Shown: one piece after another, positions 31,092 through 39,996 of the stretch
Position numbering within the stretch: position 1 is the stretch's first letter
Layout of the letters: every line of letters begins with the position of its first letter
IMG/VR virus record: IMGVR_UViG_3300048912_000286
Location: 1-45,083 of that record
Direction: 5' to 3' (one strand)
DNA: 45,083 nt
DNA from: a virus
Position numbers and translations under genes: made by a program
Notes under the pieces: model-generated
Told to the model about the DNA's origin: nothing
Database searches by the model: none
The model's input: the letters and a program-made list of their open reading frames with translations, nothing else

Positions 31092-31412
31092 ATGTTCAGA
31101 TTCTGCAAGAACGGCGACAAGCGGATCGCGATCGGCACGGGCAAGCGGCCGATCGAGTTCTGCCGCCCGTGCTACGTCAAGGAGTACGGCGACCAGTTCG
31201 AGGCCTGGAACGTGGTCATCCCTCACCGGGAGATGGGCATCGAGCCGGAGGAGATGGCGATCGCCTGCGCCAAGACCGGCGAGGACATCTCGGCCGGCAC
31301 GGTGTGGCTGGACCCGGTCGAGACGAACATCCCGGCGCTGGTCTACGGCGGCCTCATCGAAGCCATCCCCGCAGCCAAGGCGAAGGCCTCCGGCGGGGCG
31401 GACAAGGCCTGA
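31092..31412 (+). CDS. Hypothetical structural-region protein with Cys residues
   Basis: A 106-residue protein with AAGGA ahead of ATG 31092. The front has FCKNGDK and EFCRPCYVKEYG, a possible zinc site. Later residues are mixed alpha/beta, with an Ala/Lys-rich end. It lies between the neck gene and the tail-tube genes. Function unknown. Confidence 0.55.
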   Translation: MFRFCKNGDKRIAIGTGKRPIEFCRPCYVKEYGDQFEAWNVVIPHREMGIEPEEMAIACAKTGEDISAGTVWLDPVETNIPALVYGGLIEAIPAAKAKASGGADKA

Positions 31413-31413
31413 G

Positions 31414-32163
31414 ATGGGCTCGTTCGCCGCGAACAACGTCACGACGTGGTTTTCGGGCTTCGACATGACCGGCCAGGCCAACAGCACCGGCCTGGCGATG
31501 AGCTACGACGCCATCGACGCCACGACCTATCAGCCGGCCACCGTCACCAACCCGTCCCGCGTCCGCGTGGCCGGACTGGAGGACACCCAGCTGGACGAGA
31601 TGGGCTTCTGGGAGTCGGGCGTCGGGCTGCTCGACCCGACCCTGTTCACCGCGCTCGGCGGTCCGTCGCAGGTCGTCAGCGTCTCCAACGACGGCGCCGA
31701 GACGAGCCCCGGCTACATGTTCCGGGCGCGGCAGTTCAACTACGAGACCTTCGGCAAGGTCGGCGAACTGATCCCGTTCCGGCTGACCGCCCAGTCCGCC
31801 CGCGGCTCCGGCCTCGCCTCGACATCGGCGGTCCGCGGCCGGGTCATGAAGACGAAGGCGGTCGTCTCGGCGACCGGCGCGACCGGCACCGCCCAGCAGC
31901 TCGGCGCGGTCGCGGCCGGGCAGTACCTGTACGGGGCGTTCCACGAGTTCGTGGCCGGCACCACCATCACCGCGGTGCTGGAGTCCGCCGTCGACAACAC
32001 GTTCGCGGGCGCCACGACCCGCATCACGTTCGGCCCCATCACGGCCGTCGGCGGCACGTGGGGCACCCGGGTGGCCGGGGCGATCACCGACACCTGGTAC
32101 CGGCTGCGGGTCACCGCGGTCACCGGCAGCCACACCATCGCCTGCACAGCGGGCATCAGGTAA
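31414..32163 (+). CDS. Tail-tube-like protein 1 (long paralogue)
   Basis: A 249-residue protein. The N-terminal half is related to the next gene: SYDAIDATTYQ ... SRVRVAGLEDTQLDE here against EYEALEDTAFG ... SRVAGLGDSTLSAE there. Such proteins make the tail tube in siphoviruses. The second half is an extra beta-rich domain (ATGATGTAQQLGAVAAGQYL ... YRLRVTAVTGSHTIA), which could lie on the tube surface. The pair may form a mixed tube, or one may be a neck or tip form. Confidence 0.65.
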   Translation: MGSFAANNVTTWFSGFDMTGQANSTGLAMSYDAIDATTYQPATVTNPSRVRVAGLEDTQLDEMGFWESGVGLLDPTLFTALGGPSQVVSVSNDGAETSPGYMFRARQFNYETFGKVGELIPFRLTAQSARGSGLASTSAVRGRVMKTKAVVSATGATGTAQQLGAVAAGQYLYGAFHEFVAGTTITAVLESAVDNTFAGATTRITFGPITAVGGTWGTRVAGAITDTWYRLRVTAVTGSHTIACTAGIR

Positions 32164-32173
32164 GGAGCATCCC

Positions 32174-32593
32174 TTGTCGTCATACGCTCTGATCGACTGC
32201 CGGGTCGAGATCAACTCGGTGGTCATGTCCGCGTTCTGCACCGGCGTGACGCTGCCGATGGAGTACGAGGCCCTCGAGGACACCGCGTTCGGTGACACCG
32301 CCCGATCGCGGGTCGCCGGCCTGGGCGACAGCACGCTGTCGGCCGAGTTCAACCAGGACCACGCCGCGTCGGCCACCGACATCACCCTGTACACGGCGCA
32401 CGCCACGCGGGCGCCGGTGGTGGTGAAGGTCCGCCCGACGACGGGGTCGATCACGGTGACCAACCCCGAGTACGTCGGTAGCTACTTGCCGAACCAGCAC
32501 AACCCGTTCGGCAACAAGGTCGGCGAGCTGGCCAAGACGCAGATCTCGTGGCCGCTGTCCGACGCCGACGGCATCGCCCGCAACACGACCTGA
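32174..32593 (+). CDS. Tail-tube-like protein 2 (short paralogue)
   Basis: A 139-residue protein with a TTG start at 32174 preceded by AAGGAG. The core shares the R-V-A-G-L-(E/G)-D-(T/S) motif with the previous gene. The compact size and single domain resemble classical tail-tube subunits. Start by TTG is unusual in the window, and it is supported by the ribosome site and the lack of a better codon. Confidence 0.65.
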   Translation: MSSYALIDCRVEINSVVMSAFCTGVTLPMEYEALEDTAFGDTARSRVAGLGDSTLSAEFNQDHAASATDITLYTAHATRAPVVVKVRPTTGSITVTNPEYVGSYLPNQHNPFGNKVGELAKTQISWPLSDADGIARNTT

Positions 32594-33084
32594 TGCAGGT
32601 CACGGTCACCGGCCAGGAGAAGCTGCGGGCGCTGGCCGCGCACATCCGGGCGGAGGCCGACAAGGGGCTGGGCCGGGAGCTGTCGGCGGCGCTGAAGCGG
32701 GCGGCGAAGCCGGTGCAGGACGCCATCCAGGCCGAGTTCACCGCGGTGCTGCCGCAGCGCGGCGGGTACCGGGCGGTCGCGTCGAAGTCCGTGCGGTTCC
32801 GCACCACGCTGCGGGCGAACGCCCGGGCGGGCTCCTTCCGGATCACAACGTTCGCCGTGGGCAAGGCGGAACGCCGCGACATCCGCCGGCTGAACAAGGG
32901 CGAGCTGCGGCACCCGGTCTACGGCCGGTCGCGGAACACCCGCCACGGGCGGATCCCGAACCCGTGGGCCACGACCCGCATCGAGCCGAACTTCCACGAC
33001 CGGGCCATCAGCCGATCGGCGGGCGCGGTCGAGAAGGAGATGGTCAAGGTGCTCGACGAATACGCCGCAAGGCTGAAGGGCTGA
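32593..33084 (+). CDS. Probable HK97 gp10-like tail protein
   Basis: A 163-residue protein from ATG 32593, which overlaps the previous stop. The start QVTVTGQEKLRALAAHIRAE followed by LKRAAKPVQDAIQAEFTAVL matches the pattern of HK97-gp10-like tail-completion or minor tail proteins (short strand, then a helix with A-K-P). A basic middle and a final helix complete it. Placed before the chaperone pair. Confidence 0.6.
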   Translation: MQVTVTGQEKLRALAAHIRAEADKGLGRELSAALKRAAKPVQDAIQAEFTAVLPQRGGYRAVASKSVRFRTTLRANARAGSFRITTFAVGKAERRDIRRLNKGELRHPVYGRSRNTRHGRIPNPWATTRIEPNFHDRAISRSAGAVEKEMVKVLDEYAARLKG

Positions 33085-33086
33085 GG

Positions 33087-33479
33087 ATGGACGCCGACAA
33101 CTACGGCCGCCTGCGGGTGTCGTTCCGGTTCGTGCGCAAGCAGGACGTCGAGACGTACGGCCGCGCCGACGGCGAGCCGTGGGTGTACGACGAGGCCGTC
33201 CTGTTCGAGCTGCCCGCGCAGCAGCTCGTCGCGCTGGAGAAGGCGATGGGTGGCTACTCGGTCCTGGATCTGGCCGCCGACTTCCGCGATGACCGGATCA
33301 TCGCCCGGCATGCCGCGTCGTGGCTCGCGATCCACTTCGAGGCCCCGGAAGTCGCCGGCCCGTACGAGACGTACGCGCCCGCGGTGATGATGATGAACTG
33401 GGATTTCGGCGCGCAGGACGGCGAGGAACCCGTCCCTTTGGACTCTGGGGAGTCGGCGAGTTCGCCCCCCGAGGGCTAG
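33087..33479 (+). CDS. Tail assembly chaperone (gpG-like)
   Basis: A 130-residue protein whose gene lies directly before the tape measure and is followed by a -1 frame extension, the hallmark of the gpG/gpGT pair. The chaperone binds the tape measure protein and guides tail-tube polymerisation. The last 12 codons overlap the frameshifted product. The sequence (VYDEAVLFELPAQQLVALEK ... SVLDLAADFRDDRIIARHAA) is alpha/beta and not otherwise diagnostic. ATG 33087 starts 2 bases after the previous stop. Confidence 0.7.
   Translation: MDADNYGRLRVSFRFVRKQDVETYGRADGEPWVYDEAVLFELPAQQLVALEKAMGGYSVLDLAADFRDDRIIARHAASWLAIHFEAPEVAGPYETYAPAVMMMNWDFGAQDGEEPVPLDSGESASSPPEG
33434..33440 (+). promoter_or_regulatory. 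-1 ribosomal frameshift site CCCTTTG
   Basis: The heptamer C-CCT-TTG is in the correct zero-frame register (codon starts at 33435 and 33438) and fits the canonical X-XXY-YYZ rule. After slipping back one base, reading continues from 33440 in the frame that ends at 33640. It lies 40 bases before the zero-frame stop, a usual place for gpG-gpT slippage. Confidence 0.7.
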
Positions 33480-33640
33480 AGGCCGCCCTGCGCGAGCACG
33501 AGCCGTTCTTCACCTTCGAAGCCCGCATCCCGCCGCACGAGCTGGGCCGGCTGACCCTGCCGCAGATCCTGGCGCACATCGCCTACTTCAAGCAGACCCG
33601 CGCGGCGGAAGGGGGCGACGATGGCGTTCGGCGCCGATAG
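33440..33640 (+). CDS. Tail assembly chaperone, frameshift extension (gpT-like)
   Basis: The -1 frame after CCCTTTG encodes 66 residues (GLWGVGEFAPRGLEAALREH ... LPQILAHIAYFKQTRAAEGG), joined to the first 118 residues of gpG to give a 184-residue gpGT. This frame has no ribosome site of its own, and its C-terminus overlaps the start of the tape measure gene by 20 bases. The L-T-L-P-Q-I-L-A-H-I pattern is typical of gpT ends. Confidence 0.65.
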   Translation, partial: GLWGVGEFAPRGLEAALREHEPFFTFEARIPPHELGRLTLPQILAHIAYFKQTRAAEGGDDGVRRR

Positions 33641-35621
33641 CACCGTCACCGTCGACCTGCTGGCCCGGGACAAGTCCGAGCGGGACACCAAGTCGTTCGC
33701 CAAGAACATCGACAAGGTCGCCGACTCCGCCGACAAGGCGTCGAAGAAGACCGACAAGTTCGGCGAGTCGTCGGACAAGGCCGTCGGCCGGATCCAGAAG
33801 ATGGACCACGAGATCGCCGTGGTCCGGCAGAACCTGGCCTTCCTGCACGAAGCGTTCGGTGACGCATCGGACGCCGCCGAGCGGATGGACATCTCCAAGG
33901 GCATCCGCAAGGCCGAGGCGGACCTCAAGCGCATCACCAAGTCCCGCGACGCCCTGAAGGACCTGCTGCCCGACCCGGAGCCGGCGGCGAAGAACTTCCT
34001 TCAGCGCTTCAGCGCCGAACTCTCCGATGGTCAGAGCACGATCGGTGCGGGCCTGGCGAAGGGGCTGCGCGGCGCCGGCTCCGCCGCAATCCCGGTGCTC
34101 GCGGGAATGGCGATCGGCGCCGCCCCGCTCATCGGCGGCACGATCGCCGGGGCGATCATCGGCGGCGCCGGGGTCGGTGGTGTCGTCGGCGGCGCCATCC
34201 TCGCCGCGAAGGACACCCGGGTGAAGGCCGCCGGCGAGCTGCTCTCGCTGCATCTGCTTTCCGGCTTGCAGTCCCGCGCGGGGGTGTTCGTCGAGCCGAT
34301 GATCAAGGCCAGCAGGCAGATCAGCTCCGCCTTCGACGAGTCCGCCGACGACATCAACCGGATCTTCAAGAACAGCGCCAGGTTTGTCGAGCCGCTCGCC
34401 AAGGGCGCGACGTACGCGCTTACCCGGATCACCCGCGGGATCGCCGACCTCACCGACGGCGCCGGACCCGTGATCCGGGAGCTGTCCGCCGGTATCGGCG
34501 GCGTCGGCGACGCCATCGGGCAGACCTTCAGCATGCTGAAGGACAACGGTGTCGAGGCGGCGCTGGCGCTGCGCACCACGTTCGGCGCGGTCGCCGAAAC
34601 CATCAAGGCGGTCGGGGGCGCGATCAACCTCCTCACCGAGTCGTACGGCTTCCTCGCGAAGGTCGGCGCTTTCGGGCCGGAGGTGGCGCAGCAGTACATC
34701 CAGATCGAGGCGTCCGCGAAGATCGCCGCAGCAGGAAACCAGAACTTCGCCGGCTCCCTCGGGCTGGTCCAGGGCGCCACCGGCGGCGCGGCGGCAGGTA
34801 TCACCAACGTCAACAACTCGATGTTGAACCTGAACAACACGATGCGGGCCGCGACTGATCCGCTGTTCGGCTTCCTGGACGCGCAGGTCAAGGTCTGGAC
34901 CTCCCAGGGCAAGCTGGACAAGGCGATCAAGGAGCACGGGTCCAGGTCGAAGGAAGCTGCCGCCGCCACCCGCGAGCTCGCCGCCGCGGCGCTCGAGCTC
35001 GACGGCAGGGCGGCCGAGGTCGGCACCACCGCGGACGGCAAGCTCACGCCCGCGTTGCGCCGGACGCTCGTGCAGGCCGGGCTGACCGAGAAGGAAATCC
35101 GCGGCGTGGAGGCGCAGCTGCGCGCAGCCAAGCGCGCGGTCGACAGCTACAACGGCAGCAGCGGGCGCGCACACGTCAGCCTGGACACCGGCAGCACGGA
35201 ATCCAAGATCGAGGCGCTGAAGAAGAGGCTGGCCTCGATCAAAAACCGGACCGTCTACGTGACCACCGTGTTCAACGAGGGCCGGCGGATCGCGGTCGAG
35301 GATCGCCTGGGCCGGACGAACCCCGGCGAGTTCCGCGCAACCGGTGGCCCGGTCCGCGCCGGCAAGGCGTACGTCGTCGGTGACGGCGGCCGGCCGGAGG
35401 TGTTCGTGCCGGACCGCGACGGCAAGATCGTGCCCTCGATCGAGCAGTACGCCCGCAGCAACATGTCTGGCGGCGACTGGTCGCGGCCCGGCGCCGCGGC
35501 CGGCGGCACCATAGCCGTGACCGTCTCGGTGGCCGGCGGCGCCGACTCTAAGGTCGCGGACCTGATCAACAACCTGATCCGCAACGGCCAGATCCGGATC
35601 TCAGCGGACGCGGTCGCATGA
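33621..35621 (+). CDS. Tape measure protein
   Basis: A 666-residue protein that sets tail length and is carried inside the tube. The N-terminal 130 residues are charged and coiled coil (DKVADSADKASKKTDKFGES, RMDISKGIRKAEADLKRITK). Residues 150-195 form a Gly/Ala-rich hydrophobic stretch (GMAIGAAPLIGGTIAGAIIG) usual for tape measures that may cross the membrane. The rest is helical with an Ala-rich region (EAAAATRELAAAALELDGRA). It ends with FRATGGPVRAGKAYVVGDGG, a motif common at the C-terminus of tape measures. By the usual 0.15 nm per residue it predicts a tail of about 100 nm. ATG 33621 overlaps gpT. Confidence 0.9.
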   Translation: MAFGADSTVTVDLLARDKSERDTKSFAKNIDKVADSADKASKKTDKFGESSDKAVGRIQKMDHEIAVVRQNLAFLHEAFGDASDAAERMDISKGIRKAEADLKRITKSRDALKDLLPDPEPAAKNFLQRFSAELSDGQSTIGAGLAKGLRGAGSAAIPVLAGMAIGAAPLIGGTIAGAIIGGAGVGGVVGGAILAAKDTRVKAAGELLSLHLLSGLQSRAGVFVEPMIKASRQISSAFDESADDINRIFKNSARFVEPLAKGATYALTRITRGIADLTDGAGPVIRELSAGIGGVGDAIGQTFSMLKDNGVEAALALRTTFGAVAETIKAVGGAINLLTESYGFLAKVGAFGPEVAQQYIQIEASAKIAAAGNQNFAGSLGLVQGATGGAAAGITNVNNSMLNLNNTMRAATDPLFGFLDAQVKVWTSQGKLDKAIKEHGSRSKEAAAATRELAAAALELDGRAAEVGTTADGKLTPALRRTLVQAGLTEKEIRGVEAQLRAAKRAVDSYNGSSGRAHVSLDTGSTESKIEALKKRLASIKNRTVYVTTVFNEGRRIAVEDRLGRTNPGEFRATGGPVRAGKAYVVGDGGRPEVFVPDRDGKIVPSIEQYARSNMSGGDWSRPGAAAGGTIAVTVSVAGGADSKVADLINNLIRNGQIRISADAVA

Positions 35622-38383
35622 CCAGCAACGACCGGCCGTGGGACATCCGCTGGTACATCTACCCCGGCGCGAACCCGGCGCTGCCCGCCTACCAGTGGGG
35701 CCTGGACGTCGACGTGTCGTCGCGGATCCTCTACCCGGAAGCTGAAGGCGGCCAGGAGATCACCTACTCGGGCGGGAAGCGGCCCGAGTCGGTGACGGCG
35801 GACTACTCACAGATGAGCCTGTCGGCGGCCAACTCCGACGGCTACCTGTCGTCGGACAACTCGCTGTCGACGCTGTGGCCGAACCTGGACCTGAACACCC
35901 CGAACCGGCTCGGCGTCGTGTCCGGGTACGACGACTTCGGCCGCACCGTCTCCCCCGGCCTGGGCACCTCGAGCTCCGGGCAGACCTGGTCGGCGGCGGC
36001 CAGCTCGGTGTGGCAGGTGAACGGGTCGGCGGCGCTGTGCACGCTGCCCGCCGCGAACACGGTGACCCGGCAGACCCTGGACGGGTCCGGGTCCGCCGAT
36101 TTCGACTTCCGGTTCACCTGCTGGAACCCGGTCGCCTCGACCGGGACGTCGCTGGTGTTCGGCGGGATCCAGTACGTCGACGCCAACAACTATCTGATGT
36201 TCCGCGTCGACTTCGGCATCACCGCGGGCACCATGTCGGCCCGCATCTACCGGATCGTCGCCGGATCCGGCGGGTCTCTGGCCACCGTCGACCCGCTGGC
36301 GTTCACCTACGCGCCGGGCGACAAGTTCCGGTTCCGGTGCCAGCGCGACGGCGCCACCGTCGCACTGAAGGTGTGGAAGCCGGCCAACCCGCTGCTGCCC
36401 GACGCCGACGAGCCGGCCGCGTTTATCGTCGCCGCGCAGGACACGGTGACCGCCCCCGGGGATGTGGGGATCGTCGCGTGGCGGTTGACCGGCAACACCA
36501 ACGCCAACGCCCAGTTCTTCTTCGACGACTTCCAGTCCATCGACATCGAGCACACCGGCACCGTCGTGAAATGGCCCGTCGAGTGGGACACCACCGGCAG
36601 CCTCAGCTGGGCGTCCATCGAGTCCGCGGGCATCCTGAAGCGCCTGCGGCAGGCCAAGACCGGCGCCCTGCAGTCGACGCTTCGGCACCAGCTGCCCTAC
36701 TACAACCCCGTCGGATACTGGTCGCTCGAGGACGGCCCGCGGGCCACCGGCGGCGCGTCCGCGATCGCCGGCGTGCAGCCGGCCAAGTTCTCGAAGGTCA
36801 CGCCCAGCGCGGACACCACCCTGGCCGGCACGGACGTCGCGGTCACCTTCAACGACCCGGCCGCGTCGGTCACCGCCTATGTGACCAGGGCGCCGACGAC
36901 CGGCACCGGATTCTCGGTGATGTGGCTGATGAAGGCCGGCACGAACCCGAGCTCGAAGACCCGCGTCGCGACCATCACGACGAGCCGCGGACCGGTCCAG
37001 AGGTACGAGCTGTCGCTCAACGTGATCGCGTCCGTCGGCGTGCTATACGTGGACGGGTACGACGGCGACAACACGCTGGTGATGTCGGCCAGCAACTCCA
37101 GCGGCTCGGTGACCGACTGGTCGGCGGAATGGAACGCGTTCTGCCTGCTCACTCATGTGTCCGGCGCGAACGTGCTCGGCACCTTCCTGCACGTCGAGGT
37201 GGGCGACACGGTCGCCTACTTCACGCAGGGCACGGTGGCGTCGACGACGGTGCCGACGCCGAAGGTCGTCACGATCGGCGGCACCAACTGGAACGCCTCG
37301 TCCGTGGCGCACCTGTTCGTCGGCGACAACCTGCTGCCGTTCGTCTCGTTCGACTTCTTCAACGCGGCCTCGGGCTTCGACGGCGAACTGGCCTCCGACC
37401 GCGTCACCCGTATCGGCCTGCAGGCGGGCATCCCGACGACGGTCGCTGCGGGAACTTCGGAGGCGTGCGGCCCGCAGCCGAAGGGCCGGGCGGTCGAGAT
37501 CCAGGAGGCCGCAGCGCTCACCGATGGCGGCCTGTTCTACGAGCGGGCCGCCGGCGTCGCGTTCCTGCCGCGGTCGGCCCGGCTGAACCAGGCGGTGACC
37601 ATGGCGTTGTCGGTGGCGTCGCGGCACATCGACCCCGGCCTGAGGCCGGTGCGGGATGACCAGCGGGTCCGGAACAAAATCATCGTGACGCGCGACGGCG
37701 GCTCGTCGATCACCGTGCAGGACGACACGTCGATCGCGAGGGTCGGCGAGTACGAGTACCCGATCACGATCGGCGCCGAGACCGACTTGCAGTTGCAGCC
37801 CTACGGGGAGTGGCTGAGGTTCCTCGGTACCCGCCGCGGCATGCGCTGGCCGTCGTTCGTCATCGACTTCGCCCGCTCGCCGTCGCTGGTGCCGTTCTGG
37901 CGCAAGCGACCGCCGACGCCGCGGATCACGATCGCGACCGGCCGGTCGCAGGTGACCGGCAACGAGCCGGATCTGCTGGCCGAGTCGTTCACCGCCCGGC
38001 TCACCCCGCAGCAGTGGTCGGTGGAGCAGGCCGGCTCGGACGCCACCGTGTGGGATACCGGCGTCTGGGACGACCCGGTCGCGGGCCGCACCAAGTGGGG
38101 TCCGACCGGCGCGGTGCTGAATACCGGCGGCATCAACAGCAGCACGCTGTCGATCCCGGTCCTGTCGACCGAGGTGTGGACGACTGGCGCCGTGTCGTAC
38201 ACGATCGCCGTCGGCGCCGACCGGGGGCGCGGCGGCGAGTTCATCCCGATCACCAACGTGGCCGGGCCCGTCGCGAACGTCTACACGCTCACCGCGTCGT
38301 CACGCGGTTCCAACGGCGTGAACCGGACGTGGCCGACCGGCGCCGCGGTGACGATCGCCAATCAATCTCGGTGGGGGTTCTGA
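35618..38383 (+). CDS. Large minor tail protein with concanavalin-like domains
   Basis: A 921-residue protein. Residues 1-110 are tail-associated (YIYPGANPALPAYQWGLDVD ... SLSAANSDGYLSSDNSLSTL). Two jelly-roll, LamG/concanavalin-like regions follow, about 110-310 (DFDFRFTCWNPVASTGTSLV, NANAQFFFDDFQSIDIEH) and 380-600 (PVGYWSLEDGPRATGG, FSVMWLMKAGTNPSSKTR, DGELASDRVTRIGLQAG). The end (SFTARLTPQQWSVEQAGSDA) is typical of distal tail hub proteins. It probably combines baseplate and sugar-binding roles. It overlaps the tape measure by 4 bases. Confidence 0.8.
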   Translation: MTSNDRPWDIRWYIYPGANPALPAYQWGLDVDVSSRILYPEAEGGQEITYSGGKRPESVTADYSQMSLSAANSDGYLSSDNSLSTLWPNLDLNTPNRLGVVSGYDDFGRTVSPGLGTSSSGQTWSAAASSVWQVNGSAALCTLPAANTVTRQTLDGSGSADFDFRFTCWNPVASTGTSLVFGGIQYVDANNYLMFRVDFGITAGTMSARIYRIVAGSGGSLATVDPLAFTYAPGDKFRFRCQRDGATVALKVWKPANPLLPDADEPAAFIVAAQDTVTAPGDVGIVAWRLTGNTNANAQFFFDDFQSIDIEHTGTVVKWPVEWDTTGSLSWASIESAGILKRLRQAKTGALQSTLRHQLPYYNPVGYWSLEDGPRATGGASAIAGVQPAKFSKVTPSADTTLAGTDVAVTFNDPAASVTAYVTRAPTTGTGFSVMWLMKAGTNPSSKTRVATITTSRGPVQRYELSLNVIASVGVLYVDGYDGDNTLVMSASNSSGSVTDWSAEWNAFCLLTHVSGANVLGTFLHVEVGDTVAYFTQGTVASTTVPTPKVVTIGGTNWNASSVAHLFVGDNLLPFVSFDFFNAASGFDGELASDRVTRIGLQAGIPTTVAAGTSEACGPQPKGRAVEIQEAAALTDGGLFYERAAGVAFLPRSARLNQAVTMALSVASRHIDPGLRPVRDDQRVRNKIIVTRDGGSSITVQDDTSIARVGEYEYPITIGAETDLQLQPYGEWLRFLGTRRGMRWPSFVIDFARSPSLVPFWRKRPPTPRITIATGRSQVTGNEPDLLAESFTARLTPQQWSVEQAGSDATVWDTGVWDDPVAGRTKWGPTGAVLNTGGINSSTLSIPVLSTEVWTTGAVSYTIAVGADRGRGGEFIPITNVAGPVANVYTLTASSRGSNGVNRTWPTGAAVTIANQSRWGF

Positions 38384-38874
38384 TGGTCGCTGTCGGCGAT
38401 GACGTCCTGGCGTCGCAGTACAACGCGTGGGCGCAGTCCGCGATCGTGCGGCTGATTCAGCAGGCGGCGCAGTCGATCCCGACCGGGGTGCTGACGGCGA
38501 TCCAGTACGCCGCCGGGTCGGAGGACCAGGACACGCTCAACTTCCACGACCCGACGACGAACAACACCCGCATCACCCCGAACATCGCCGGCTACTACGG
38601 CTTCCGGGCCTGCTACTTCACGTCGGGCATGACGACGCCGTCCAACCGGTCGACGTACTTCCGCAAGAACGGCTCGATCACGATCGCGCCGGGCCCGCGC
38701 GACGGCGGCCTGACGATCACCTCGTCGGTCGAGACGTTCGCCGGCGGCATCTTCTTCAACGGCTCGACCGACTACATGGAGCACATGGCGCAGCAGGCCA
38801 GTTCCGGCGCGGTGAATACGTCCGTGACGGCCCAGCAGGCGAGCGTGTTCGAGTGTTACTTCATTCACCCGTAG
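38383..38874 (+). CDS. Minor tail protein, C1q/TNF-like fold probable
   Basis: A 163-residue protein following the tail hub gene. The helical N-terminal part (SQYNAWAQSAIVRLIQQAAQ) precedes a jelly-roll-like domain (ITPNIAGYYGFRACYFTSGM, RSTYFRKNGSITIAP, VFECYFIHP) of the type found at the ends of C1q-like tail fibres. A role in receptor binding at the tail tip is plausible. ATG 38383 overlaps the upstream stop. Confidence 0.65.
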   Translation: MVAVGDDVLASQYNAWAQSAIVRLIQQAAQSIPTGVLTAIQYAAGSEDQDTLNFHDPTTNNTRITPNIAGYYGFRACYFTSGMTTPSNRSTYFRKNGSITIAPGPRDGGLTITSSVETFAGGIFFNGSTDYMEHMAQQASSGAVNTSVTAQQASVFECYFIHP

Positions 38875-38884
38875 GGAGCTGACG

Positions 38885-39193
38885 ATGGCGTGGACCCAGC
38901 TGGCGGAGGACCGCTGGTCGCACGAGGACAAGGGCAGGGACAAGGCGCGGCACCTGCTGCTGAAGAAGGGCCGCCGCTACATCGAGCTGCACGGGTCGGC
39001 CGTGCACGTCTACAACGGCCCGGCCGAGGTCGCCGACCCGGCGCTGCCGCTGCCGCATCCCGACGACCCGGACGAGACGCCGGACCCGGCCGAGCACGCC
39101 GTCTGGGCGCACACCGGCTCCGTGAACGTCGCCGACGACGACGAGGCCTGGAAAGCGATGGAGGAGTACAGCGATGACCGAACCGACACCTGA
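38885..39193 (+). CDS. Hypothetical tail-region protein
   Basis: A 102-residue acidic protein with AGGGAGCTGACG before ATG 38885. Mixed charged sequence: HEDKGRDKARHLLLKKGRRY at the front, DDPDETPDPAEHAVWAHTGS near the end. Similar short proteins accompany minor tail genes in actinophages. It overlaps the next small gene by 20 bases. No function assigned. Confidence 0.55.
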   Translation: MAWTQLAEDRWSHEDKGRDKARHLLLKKGRRYIELHGSAVHVYNGPAEVADPALPLPHPDDPDETPDPAEHAVWAHTGSVNVADDDEAWKAMEEYSDDRTDT

Positions 39194-39287
39194 GCCGCCA
39201 CCCGGCCCGCCGCAGGCCGCCACCCCGCCGCCGCCACCTCCCCCGCCGGTGGAGGAGCCGCCCCCGCCGCCGATGGACACCCCGTAG
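39174..39287 (+). CDS. 37-residue polyproline peptide
   Basis: A short gene starting at ATG 39174 with GGAGG (39161-39165) upstream. Nearly half the residues are proline (PPPPPPPPVEEPPPPP). A polyproline rod might join structural proteins. Tiny Pro-rich genes between tail and lysis modules are easily missed. Ribosome site and spacing to the endolysin support it. Confidence 0.45.
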   Translation: MTEPTPEPPPGPPQAATPPPPPPPPVEEPPPPPMDTP

Positions 39288-39295
39288 GAGGCATC

Positions 39296-39991
39296 ATGCC
39301 CGCCTGGATTCTGGTGCCGTGCCTCGTCTCGCTGCGCAACGAGTTCAACGTGCTCGCCCCGCACCGGGACAAGGCCAGCGACGGGTCGATCGGCGACGCC
39401 GCGCACCAGGCCGAGCCGTCGGACCACAACCCGGACGAGACCGGCAACACCCCGTACGAGGACGCCGACAACACCAACGAGGTCCACGCGATCGACGTGG
39501 ACTCGGACCTCAACCAGCCCGACTGGACGATGGAACGCGCCGTCCAGATCGTCGTCGGCCGGCACCGCCGCGGCGAGGACGACCGGCTCAACTACGTGAT
39601 CTACCGGCGCCGCATCTGGGCGTCACCGGACTGGGCCGAGCGCGAGTACACGGGCGCGAGCCCGCACACCGAGCACGCCCACTTCTCCGCCCGCTACACC
39701 ACCGCCCAGGAACGCGACACGAGCGCGTGGGGCCTTCTGGAGGACGACATGCCCAGCGCCGAAGAGATCGCCCAGGCGGTCGCCAGCAAGCTGCACGCGG
39801 ACCTCACCGACCCGAACTCGGGGATCTCCAAGGCCCTCGACGCCAGGGACGCCAAGAACCAGAAGGCGATGCCGGGCGTGCTCTACAAGGACATGGCCCG
39901 CGGACCCGGCTCGCCCGAGGGTCAGTCGGGGCTGAACAAGCTCTTCACCGACTGGATCGCCGCGGCTGCCGGCAAGCTGCCGAAGAACTGA
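39296..39991 (+). CDS. Endolysin, peptidase M15-like
   Basis: A 231-residue cell-wall hydrolase. The opening WILVPCLVSLRNEFNVLAPH with RDKASDGSIGDAAHQAEPSD is characteristic of the actinophage M15-type peptidase family. Probable metal-site residues are H44 (SDHN), D67/D69 (EVHAIDVDSD) and H127/H129 (TEHAHFS). It would cut peptidoglycan stem peptides at lysis. Residues 150-231 are a charged C-terminal region without a recognised wall-binding domain. AGGAGG precedes ATG 39296. Followed by membrane proteins as in a lysis cassette. Confidence 0.85.
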   Translation: MPAWILVPCLVSLRNEFNVLAPHRDKASDGSIGDAAHQAEPSDHNPDETGNTPYEDADNTNEVHAIDVDSDLNQPDWTMERAVQIVVGRHRRGEDDRLNYVIYRRRIWASPDWAEREYTGASPHTEHAHFSARYTTAQERDTSAWGLLEDDMPSAEEIAQAVASKLHADLTDPNSGISKALDARDAKNQKAMPGVLYKDMARGPGSPEGQSGLNKLFTDWIAAAAGKLPKN

Positions 39992-39996
39992 CGCTG

